Source: Caballeronia sordidicola
GTDB taxonomy: Bacteria; Pseudomonadota; Gammaproteobacteria; Burkholderiales; Burkholderiaceae
DNA length: 64,000 nt
Reading direction: 5' to 3'
Assembly (NCBI RefSeq): GCF_000729995.1
Contig: NZ_JNFG01000006.1
Location: 1 to 64,000 of the forward strand
Below are positions 57,467 through 64,000 of this stretch, in pieces. The notes beneath the pieces were generated by a model that saw only the letters and a list, made by a program, of their open reading frames with translations, did not search any database and was not told the DNA's origin. Made by a program: the position numbers and the translations under genes. How positions within the stretch are numbered: position 1 is the stretch's first letter; the number at the start of each line of letters is the position of its first letter.

Positions 57467-58609
57467 TCAATCGAAGAAACTCTTCACCCGATCGAACCAG
57501 CTCTTGCTTTGCGGGCTATGACGCGCTCCGCCTTCCGTCAGTGAACGCTCGAACTGTTTGAGCAGATCGCGTTGCTGGTCGGTGAGCTTGACCGGCGTTT
57601 CGACCTGCACATGCACATAAAGGTCCCCGGCAATGCTCGAGCGCAATCCCTTGATACCCTTGCTACGCAGCCGGAACGTCTTGCCCGACTGCGTGCCTTC
57701 CGGCACGGTGAAACTCGCGCGGCCGGCCAGCGTGGGTACTTCGATCTCACCGCCCAGCGCCGCCGTGGTGAACGGAATCGGCATCTGGCAATGCAGGTCG
57801 TCGCCGTCGCGTTCGAACACCGAATGCTGCTTGATGTGAATCTCGACGTACAAATCGCCGCTCGGACCGCCGTTGATGCCCGGCTCGCCGTTACCCGACG
57901 AACGAATCCGCATGCCGTCGTCGATGCCCGCCGGAATCTTCACTTCCAGCGTCTTCGTTTCCTTCACCTTGCCCGCGCCATGGCAATGTCCGCACGGATC
58001 AGGAATGTGGGAGCCGGTTCCATGACACTTCGGGCAAGTCTGCTGGATGCTGAAAAAGCCCTGCGACATACGCACGGTGCCTTGTCCCTGGCACGTCGGA
58101 CAGGTTTCCGGCTTGGTGCCGGGCTTCGCGCCCGAGCCCTTGCAAATCTCACAATTTACCCAGCTCGGCACGCGAATTTGCGTGTCGTAGCCGTGCGCCG
58201 CCTGCTCCAGCGAAATTTCCATGCTGTAGCGCAAATCCGCGCCGCGATAAACCTGCGGACCCGCGCGCCCGCGGCTGGCTCCCGCGCCACCGCCGGCCGC
58301 CTGGCCGAAGATGTCGCCGAAAATATCGCCGAACGCGTCAGCGAAACCGCCAAAACCTTGCTGACCTGCACCGGCCATGTTCGGATCGACGCCGGCATGG
58401 CCGTATTGATCGTAGGCCGCGCGCTTTTGCGGATCCGAGAGCATTTCGTAGGCCTCTTTGGCCTCCTTGAAACGCGCTTCCGAATCCTTGTTATCCGGAT
58501 TGCGGTCGGGGTGATGCTTCATCGCAAGCTTGCGATAAGCCTTCTTGATTTCGTCGTCGCTCGCATTCTTCGCGACGCCCATAACCTCGTAGTAATCCCG
58601 TTTCGCCAT
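57467..58609 (-). CDS. dnaJ: Co-chaperone DnaJ
   Basis: 380 residues with the full DnaJ layout. J domain: [20 protein letters not shown], with HPD in [11 protein letters not shown] Gly/Phe region follows ([20 protein letters not shown]). The zinc region has four CxxCxGxG motifs ([32 protein letters not shown]). The C-terminal substrate-binding domains complete it. It delivers clients to DnaK and stimulates its ATPase. It lies 338 bp downstream of dnaK. Confidence 0.98.
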   Translation of the reverse strand: MAKRDYYEVMGVAKNASDDEIKKAYRKLAMKHHPDRNPDNKDSEARFKEAKEAYEMLSDPQKRAAYDQYGHAGVDPNMAGAGQQGFGGFADAFGDIFGDIFGQAAGGGAGASRGRAGPQVYRGADLRYSMEISLEQAAHGYDTQIRVPSWVNCEICKGSGAKPGTKPETCPTCQGQGTVRMSQGFFSIQQTCPKCHGTGSHIPDPCGHCHGAGKVKETKTLEVKIPAGIDDGMRIRSSGNGEPGINGGPSGDLYVEIHIKQHSVFERDGDDLHCQMPIPFTTAALGGEIEVPTLAGRASFTVPEGTQSGKTFRLRSKGIKGLRSSIAGDLYVHVQVETPVKLTDQQRDLLKQFERSLTEGGARHSPQSKSWFDRVKSFFD

Positions 58610-58947
58610 ATCGGTTCAGCGCCACCGCGCCTGATCGAAGATCAGGTCCGGCAGCTCCCTCTTGGATGCCTGGAGTCTTGCGACTCATGTGGTTCGTCGA
58701 CGCCTTGCCAACATGCATGATTCGCGCGATCAAAAAGTGACCGGTACGCAAATCAACCCGCACAAAGCACAGCGCCCTCTAAAAAAACAACGTGCCCGGA
58801 AAGCCATTAGGCTCGCCAGGCGCGTTCTTCGTCCGTGCGCTCAACAACTTCTCGCAAGACATTTTTCGTCGCGGTCCCGCGCAACACCAAAGCCGCACGG
58901 GACCGGTTCAACCTTCACCGACGAACTGCTGATGCGGTTCAATCGAC
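58610..58947. other. dnaK-dnaJ spacer
   Basis: About 340 bp with no convincing gene. On the minus strand, a GC-rich hairpin with a GTCCCG/CGGGAC stem (about 58878-58907) lies after dnaK and could be a weak terminator or processing site. I saw no clear sigma-32 promoter for dnaJ here. Confidence 0.4.
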
Positions 58948-60921
58948 TTAGTCCTTCTTCACTTCCTTGAAGTCCGCGTCGACAACATCGTCGTGCTGCT
59001 CCGGCGCCGCTTGCGCACCGGGGCCGCCTGCTGCGCCTGCGCCCGCCGAATTCGCTCCACCCGCTGCCGCGCCCGCTGCACCTTGCGCTGCAGCCATGTC
59101 GGCGTACATCTTTTCGCCGAGTTTCTGCGACGCCGTTGCCAGCGTTTCAATCTTCGCGTCGATCGCGGCCTTGTCGCTCGCCGTGCTCTTCAGCGCTTCT
59201 TCAAGATCCTTCAACGCCGCTTCGATCTGCTCTTTCTCAGCCGCTTCGACCTTGTCGCCGTACTCAGCCACGGCCTTCTTCGTGCTGTGCACCAGCGCGT
59301 CGCCCTGATTGCGCGAGTCGGCCAGTTCACGCAGACGGTGATCTTCGTCGGCGTTCGCTTCAGCGTCCTTCACCATCTTGTCGATCTCAGCGTCTGACAG
59401 ACCCGAGTTCGCCTTGATAACGATGCGGTTTTCCTTGCCGGTCGCCTTGTCCTTCGCGCCGACGTGGAGAATCCCGTTCGCATCGATGTCAAAGCTCACT
59501 TCGATCTGCGGCGTGCCGCGCGATGCCGGCGGAATGCCTTCAAGGTTGAACTCGCCCAGCAGCTTGTTGCCTGCTGCCATTTCGCGCTCACCCTGGAACA
59601 CCTTGATCGTCACGGCGCTCTGGTTGTCGTCAGCGGTCGAATAGACTTGTGCGTGCTTGGTCGGGATGGTCGTATTCTTGTTGATCATCTTCGTCATCAC
59701 GCCGCCGAGGGTTTCAATACCCAGCGACAACGGCGTCACGTCCAGCAGCAGCACGTCCTTGCGATCACCCGACAGAACCTGGCCTTGAATCGCGGCGCCA
59801 ACAGCCACGGCTTCGTCCGGGTTCACGTCACGGCGCGGATCCTTGCCGAAGAATTCCTTAACCTTTTCCTGCACTTTCGGCATACGCGTCATGCCGCCGA
59901 CCAGGATGATGTCGTCGATTTCGCCGACCTTCACGCCTGCATCTTTAATAGCGATACGGCACGGTTCCATCGTGCGTTCGATCAGGTCTTCAACCAGCGA
60001 CTCCAGCTTCGCACGCGTAATTTTCAGGTTCAAGTGCTTCGGACCCGACGCGTCCGCCGTGATGTACGGCAGGTTGATTTCGGTCTGAGCGGTCGACGAC
60101 AACTCGATCTTCGCCTTTTCAGCGGCTTCCTTCAGGCGTTGCAGCGCGAGCACGTCGCGGCTCAGATCGACGCCTTGATCCTTCTTGAACTCGCCGATGA
60201 TGTATTCGATGATGCGCTGGTCAAAATCTTCACCGCCGAGGAACGTGTCGCCGTTCGTGGAGAGCACTTCGAACTGCTTCTCACCGTCAACGTCCGCGAT
60301 CTCGATGATCGATACGTCGAACGTGCCACCACCCAAGTCGTACACCGCAATCTTGCGGTCGCCCTTTTCGTTCTTGTCCAGACCGAACGCGAGCGCGGCT
60401 GCAGTCGGTTCGTTGATGATGCGTTTCACGTCCAGACCGGCAATACGGCCCGCGTCTTTCGTCGCCTGACGCTGGCTGTCGTTGAAGTAGGCCGGCACCG
60501 TAATGACGGCTTCCGTCACTTCTTCGCCGAGATAGTCTTCAGCGGTCTTCTTCATCTTGCGCAGCACTTCAGCCGAGATTTGCGGCGGCGCCAGTTTTTG
60601 ATCGCGGGCTTCGACCCAGGCGTCGCCGTTATCGGCGCGCACGATCTTGTAAGGCATCAGCGCGATGTCTTTTTGCACTTCTTTTTCGTCAAAACGGCGA
60701 CCGATCAACCGTTTGACTGCGTACAGGGTGTTCTTCGGGTTCGTGACCGACTGCCGCTTCGCCGGCGCGCCGACGAGAATTTCGTTGTCGTCCACATAAG
60801 CAATGATCGACGGCGTAGTGCGCGTGCCTTCCGCGTTCTCAATCACCTTGACCGTGTTGCCTTCCATGATCGCGACGCACGAGTTCGTCGTGCCCAGATC
60901 GATACCAATGATTCTGCCCAT
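58948..60921 (-). CDS. dnaK: Chaperone DnaK (Hsp70)
   Basis: 657 residues from ATG 60921 ([20 protein letters not shown]), with CAGGAGAG 9 nt upstream; a GTG nine bases earlier would sit on the ribosome site and is rejected. The nucleotide-binding domain has [40 protein letters not shown] and [20 protein letters not shown]. The substrate domain is followed by a Gly/Ala-rich tail ending in [13 protein letters not shown]. It refolds and protects proteins in the cytosol with DnaJ and GrpE, both encoded alongside. A sigma-32-like promoter lies at 61028-61055. Confidence 0.99.
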   Translation of the reverse strand: MGRIIGIDLGTTNSCVAIMEGNTVKVIENAEGTRTTPSIIAYVDDNEILVGAPAKRQSVTNPKNTLYAVKRLIGRRFDEKEVQKDIALMPYKIVRADNGDAWVEARDQKLAPPQISAEVLRKMKKTAEDYLGEEVTEAVITVPAYFNDSQRQATKDAGRIAGLDVKRIINEPTAAALAFGLDKNEKGDRKIAVYDLGGGTFDVSIIEIADVDGEKQFEVLSTNGDTFLGGEDFDQRIIEYIIGEFKKDQGVDLSRDVLALQRLKEAAEKAKIELSSTAQTEINLPYITADASGPKHLNLKITRAKLESLVEDLIERTMEPCRIAIKDAGVKVGEIDDIILVGGMTRMPKVQEKVKEFFGKDPRRDVNPDEAVAVGAAIQGQVLSGDRKDVLLLDVTPLSLGIETLGGVMTKMINKNTTIPTKHAQVYSTADDNQSAVTIKVFQGEREMAAGNKLLGEFNLEGIPPASRGTPQIEVSFDIDANGILHVGAKDKATGKENRIVIKANSGLSDAEIDKMVKDAEANADEDHRLRELADSRNQGDALVHSTKKAVAEYGDKVEAAEKEQIEAALKDLEEALKSTASDKAAIDAKIETLATASQKLGEKMYADMAAAQGAAGAAAGGANSAGAGAAGGPGAQAAPEQHDDVVDADFKEVKKD

Positions 60922-61027
60922 TTTTATCACTCTCCTGACTTTGATTGCAGCAGCTCCGTTTTTGCGTTTTCGACCTGTTGACGGTCGAATCCGCTAGCCG
61001 GATGCCCAAAATTTAACCCTGTACGCC

Positions 61028-61055
61028 AAATAAGAGCGTTCGCATCGTTTTCAAG
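61028..61055 (-). promoter_or_regulatory. Sigma-32-like heat-shock promoter of dnaK
   Basis: On the minus strand CTTGAAA (61055-61049) is an exact heat-shock -35. It is spaced 13 bp from TCTTATTT (61035-61028), which fits the CCCCATnT -10 loosely. It lies 107 bp upstream of the dnaK start. The same spacing and -35 occur upstream of grpE. Confidence 0.65.
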
Positions 61056-61119
61056 ACCAAAAGCCGACGCTTTCCCGCTTTTTTTCAGCCGATCTGAAAC
61101 TTTTCCTGGATCTCACCGT

Positions 61120-61518
61120 TCAAGTCTTGGCTTCGAGGACCCGGATTTTTTCGCGAGCCGCGGCGACCGCGGCTTCGAACTGGCCAAGCCCATGCCAACC
61201 GGTTGCTCGTCCAAGGCGCTTGCCGCGATAGAAGAAGAACCACGTCGGCACGCCATGCAACATGAAACGGAGGCCAAGATCCCGATGCTCATAGACGTTG
61301 CTGTGAAACCATTTCAGCCCGAGCGCCCGGATCTCGTCCGGTTTTGCCAGCATCGCCTTCTTCGCGATTTCGCAGTTGAAGCACTCGAAACCCCAGAAAA
61401 AGACGACGGCCAATTCGTCCGCCGCCGACTCGAGGCCTGCATCGAACGACTCGGCGCTCAATTCCTGCATGTCGAAAGCGCCGAATGCCGTAGCGTCGAC
61501 AGGAATATCGGCCATCAC
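61120..61518 (-). CDS. Thioredoxin-family protein between grpE and dnaK
   Basis: 132 residues; MM start, either Met possible. It has a thioredoxin-like fold with the active-site-like pair in FFWGFECFNCEIAKKAML (CxxC as C-F-N-C) and the cis-Pro loop HGVPTWFFFYRGKRLGRATG. The CFNC motif is not the standard CGPC, so its redox potential may be unusual. No signal peptide is seen, so it should be cytosolic. It lies 23 bp downstream of grpE and is read with it under heat-shock control, which suggests a redox role in protein quality control. Confidence 0.85.
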   Translation of the reverse strand: MMADIPVDATAFGAFDMQELSAESFDAGLESAADELAVVFFWGFECFNCEIAKKAMLAKPDEIRALGLKWFHSNVYEHRDLGLRFMLHGVPTWFFFYRGKRLGRATGWHGLGQFEAAVAAAREKIRVLEAKT

Positions 61519-61541
61519 AGCACCGTCTTTAGCTGAAACGC

Positions 61542-62123
61542 TTATTTCGGCGCGGCGACCGTGACAAGCGCCGGACGCAGAACGCGGTCCGCAATCACGT
61601 AGCCCTTTTGCAGCACCGAGACCACCGTGTTTGCGTCCTGCTCGGCCGGCACCATCGAAATAGCCTGATGACGATGCGGATCGAACTTCTCGCCTACCGG
61701 ATTGACCTCGACCACACGGCCCTTTTCAAGCGCGGCGGTCAGCTGGCGCAGCGTCAACTCAACGCCTTCGCGGACTTTTGCCAGGTCGGTGGATGAATGC
61801 GTCAGCGCGGCTTCCAGGCTGTCGAGCACCGGCAGCAGGTTCTCCGCGAAATTCTCGATCGCGAACTTATGCGCCTTCTGCACATCTTCCGACGCCCGGC
61901 GCCGAACATTCTCGGTCTCGGCTTTCGCGCGCAGGAACTCTTCTTGCAGCGACGTTGCCCGGGCTTGCGCTTCAGCGAGCAGTGCCTCGGTTTCATTCAC
62001 GTCGACGGTTTCCGGGGAGGAAATTCCGTCCGGCGCGCCGGGTTGCTGGATAGTTTGGGCCGCCGCGGTATTGTCGGCGGGCGTGGGGTTCTGGCTCGCG
62101 GAATTATCTTGCGTGTTTTCCAT
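61542..62123 (-). CDS. grpE: Nucleotide exchange factor GrpE
   Basis: 193 residues from ATG 62123 ([20 protein letters not shown]). A disordered N terminus precedes a long helix ([40 protein letters not shown]). The beta-domain has the family mark [20 protein letters not shown] and [19 protein letters not shown]. GrpE releases ADP from DnaK and acts as a thermosensor. It is the first gene of the grpE-trx unit with a heat-shock promoter at 62303-62330. Confidence 0.98.
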   Translation of the reverse strand: MENTQDNSASQNPTPADNTAAAQTIQQPGAPDGISSPETVDVNETEALLAEAQARATSLQEEFLRAKAETENVRRRASEDVQKAHKFAIENFAENLLPVLDSLEAALTHSSTDLAKVREGVELTLRQLTAALEKGRVVEVNPVGEKFDPHRHQAISMVPAEQDANTVVSVLQKGYVIADRVLRPALVTVAAPK

Positions 62124-62302
62124 GTCGCTTGAGATTTTGCTATGGGTGAAAACGGATGAAATCGAACGCAACGTTGCGGTTTCGACCCATCAAAAAGCTG
62201 CCGATGATAACCGCCAACTCAACGTTGCAAAAACACAACGGGCCCGAACAGCGGACAGTGCGAGTAAAGCGAGGTACTTCCTGTGTTCGTCCCAAGTCCC
62301 CC

Positions 62303-62330
62303 ATTTGAGGCTCAGATGAGCGTTTTCAAG
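62303..62330 (-). promoter_or_regulatory. Sigma-32-like heat-shock promoter of grpE
   Basis: On the minus strand CTTGAAA (62330-62324) is spaced 13 bp from CCTCAAAT (62310-62303), a good match to CCCCATnT. The preceding bases CCC give the full CCCTTGAAA. It lies about 180 bp upstream of grpE, so the leader is long. Confidence 0.7.
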
Positions 62331-62591
62331 GGGTTGCGGGTGCTTTCCGGGGCTGTTTCTAGGCCGCAGAAATGACCGGTTACAACCATTTTGAGCCTGT
62401 CATCAGATTCAGATTGAGCCGGTTGATTTGCTCGCCTACACTTCGAACATGTCTTCGGAAGCTCTAGTTAACCCTAATCTTACGAATGTCCGAATCCAAG
62501 TTTTTTTGTCGCTTTTTTTGTCGCTAAGGCTTGTTTCAAGTCAGCTCTAGCGCCGGTTTTTCAGAGCTGTTGATTGTTACAGGGGGTGCCC

Positions 62592-62753
62592 ATGAAACTG
62601 ACCTTTGCTATTGCGATCGTCGCTTTGGTACTTGTTGGCGGCACCACGACAATTTGCATGTCCGGCGCGGTCAACGACCACACCACGGAGTACGGCGGCG
62701 TCTCGGCCACCATGGAACATTTTTTCAGTCCGAGCCTGAAAGTTTGTCGATAA
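62592..62753 (+). CDS. Small secreted or membrane protein, 53 residues
   Basis: ATG 62592 is preceded by AGGGGGTG at a good distance. The product is 53 residues. A hydrophobic N terminus (KLTFAIAIVALVLVGGTTTI) ends in CMSG and is followed by a short polar tail with HTTEYGGVSATMEHFFSPSL. It could be a small membrane-anchored or lipid-modified peptide. The 3' end overlaps the convergent S4-domain gene by 29 bp. No family was recognised. The strong ribosome site and codon pattern favour a real gene. Confidence 0.6.
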   Translation: MKLTFAIAIVALVLVGGTTTICMSGAVNDHTTEYGGVSATMEHFFSPSLKVCR

Positions 62754-63132
62754 TGCGGCGGTCGCGCTTGGTCGGGCGACCCTGCAATGCGGCTGCCGGC
62801 TCTCGGTACGTCTTCCTTCGCTCATTCTCTGCCACGCGTTTTTCCCGTCCAGCGTCCGTTTCAGCGTAGAGCGTCTGCGCAATCGGCGCGGGCCCGCGCA
62901 CTTCACAAATTCCCAGCACGTTCACTTGCCAAAGCACGTGTTCAATCTCGATCTCCACGAGATCGCCAACACGCACATCCTTGGACGGCTTCACATTCGC
63001 GCCGCCAATTCGCACTCGGCCCTTCTCGACTGCGTCGCTGGCCAGTGAGCGCGTTTTGAAAAAGCGCGCCGCCCACAGCCATTTGTCGATACGAAGACGA
63101 GCGCCGGAGTCGGTTGAGATCTGGTAGTTCAT
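62725..63132 (-). CDS. hslR: S4-domain RNA-binding heat-shock protein (Hsp15 family)
   Basis: 135 residues. The S4 domain is at the N terminus (RLRIDKWLWAARFFKTRSLA, then SDAVEKGRVRIGGANVKPSK). The basic C-terminal helix region (EKRVAENERRKTYREPAAAL, RPTKRDRRIIDKL) is typical of Hsp15. Hsp15 binds stalled 50S subunits that still carry a nascent chain and helps recycle them after heat stress. Its place beside grpE/dnaK fits. It lies 9 bp downstream of hemH. Confidence 0.9.
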   Translation of the reverse strand: MNYQISTDSGARLRIDKWLWAARFFKTRSLASDAVEKGRVRIGGANVKPSKDVRVGDLVEIEIEHVLWQVNVLGICEVRGPAPIAQTLYAETDAGREKRVAENERRKTYREPAAALQGRPTKRDRRIIDKLSGSD

Positions 63133-63141
63133 TTGCTCGGT

Positions 63142-64000
63142 CTATGCGGCTGCGCTGAGCGCTTGCGGCGCCTGCACCGGCCAGCCCTGCAGGTGTTGCG
63201 CGACAATTTCTCCCAGCGCCTTGATCCAGGCCGGCGATGCGTTCAGACAGGGAATCCGGTGAAACTCCTTGCCGCCAGCGTGCAGGAATTCATCGCGCAC
63301 TTCAATGCCGATTTCTTCGATCGTTTCCAGGCAATCCGACGTAAACCCTGGGCAGAACACATCTACCCGCTTCACGCCCGCCGCCCCGAGTTCGGCGAGC
63401 GAGGGCGCGGTATAAGGCTGCAGCCATTCTGCACGGCCAAAACGCGACTGGAATGTCACCCGGCATTCGACCGGCGACAAACCGAGTGCCGCCATGAGCA
63501 ACGAGCCGGTCTGTTGACACTGATCATGGTATGGATCGCCAAGATCCATGGTGCGCTTTGGCACGCCGTGGAAACTCAGCACCAGCCGGTCCCCTGCCGC
63601 GAAGTCCGGCTGACCGTGATGCCGCCAATAGTCCCGCACCTGCTCGGCCAGCGCGCCAATATAGGCCGGATGGTCCGCATATTGGCGGATGGTGCGTAGT
63701 TCCGGCTGATTGCGCACGCGCCGCAAGGCATTGAACGCGTCGTCGAACGCGGTAGCGGTGGTCGACGACGAATATTGCGGATACATGGGTACGAGCAGTA
63801 CGCGCTCGGCGCCTTCCAGCTTGAGTTGATTCATCATGGCCGGAATGCCGGGCGTGCCGTAGCGCATGGCGTAGTCCACGATCACGTGATAGTCATTCAC
63901 CATGAATAAGCGCCGCAACGCCTCAACCTGCTTTTCCGTATGGACCCGCAGCGGCGAGCCTTCCGGGAGCCAAACCTGCGCATATTTCTTCGCCGACGCC
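63142..64000 (-). CDS. hemH: Ferrochelatase, partial: N terminus beyond the window
   Basis: The frame is open from the right edge (reading [20 protein letters not shown]) to the stop at 63142, giving 285 residues of the usual ~350. Visible signatures are [40 protein letters not shown], the metal/porphyrin-site [40 protein letters not shown] and [20 protein letters not shown]. It inserts Fe2+ into protoporphyrin IX, the last step of heme synthesis, using the product of hemJ encoded at the other end of the window. Confidence 0.96.
   Translation of the reverse strand, partial: ASAKKYAQVWLPEGSPLRVHTEKQVEALRRLFMVNDYHVIVDYAMRYGTPGIPAMMNQLKLEGAERVLLVPMYPQYSSSTTATAFDDAFNALRRVRNQPELRTIRQYADHPAYIGALAEQVRDYWRHHGQPDFAAGDRLVLSFHGVPKRTMDLGDPYHDQCQQTGSLLMAALGLSPVECRVTFQSRFGRAEWLQPYTAPSLAELGAAGVKRVDVFCPGFTSDCLETIEEIGIEVRDEFLHAGGKEFHRIPCLNASPAWIKALGEIVAQHLQGWPVQAPQALSAAA

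Noticed and set aside
61020..61060. Possible Fur- or LexA-type operator upstream of dnaK
   Set aside because: The palindromic potential is weak, and the bases are better explained by a sigma-32 promoter.

Overview
The window looks like a chromosomal segment of a Burkholderiaceae bacterium (Burkholderia sensu lato; Caballeronia or Paraburkholderia are the likeliest). The base composition is high in G+C. The housekeeping gene sets have the usual order of that family: bamE-dapB-exbB-exbD-leuS-lptE-holA-proA, tkt-gap-VOC-rsmE, thiL-pgpA-pncC, hda-HAD-pcnB-folK-dgk-panB, and hemH-S4-grpE-trx-dnaK-dnaJ-pabBC. I found no tRNA, rRNA or CRISPR array.

Layout. 1-3191: the 5' part of a trimeric autotransporter adhesin (minus strand, cut by the window edge), with an A+T-rich leader. 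3716-9585: a type I secretion operon (ABC transporter, HlyD adaptor, TolC-like channel with an unusual ~320-residue N-terminal extension). 10230-17253: cutC, hemJ, proA, holA, lptE, leuS. 17254-26434: a ~9 kb accessory insertion between leuS and exbD. It holds an orphan fimbrial adhesin, a truncated second exbD fused to a 58-bp piece of leuS, a two-module beta-repeat protein, and a second type I secretion operon whose TolC-like gene has a frameshift. 26435-36273: exbD, exbB, dapB, bamE, fur, gap, tkt, a VOC protein, rsmE, and a secreted ribonuclease with its barstar-type inhibitor. 36315 to about 38800: a group II intron with a complete reverse transcriptase/maturase, sitting 41 bp upstream of the ribonuclease gene. 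39702-47773: maeB, thiL, pgpA, pncC, and a SWIM/SNF2 helicase. 47774-48788: repeat DNA, including a long inverted repeat with ~237-bp arms. 48789-64000: purM, hda, HAD phosphatase, pcnB, folK, deoxynucleoside kinase, panB, pabBC, the dnaJ/dnaK/grpE chaperone set with sigma-32-like promoters, an S4-domain protein, and hemH (5' end beyond the window).

How they work together. The accessory part is about the cell surface: two type I exporters, a trimeric adhesin, a fimbrial-type adhesin and a probable secreted beta-repeat protein, all within 26 kb. The leuS/exbD junction appears to be an insertion site. The duplicated, diverged fragments of both flanking genes in the middle of the insertion suggest that two different versions of the junction were joined there.
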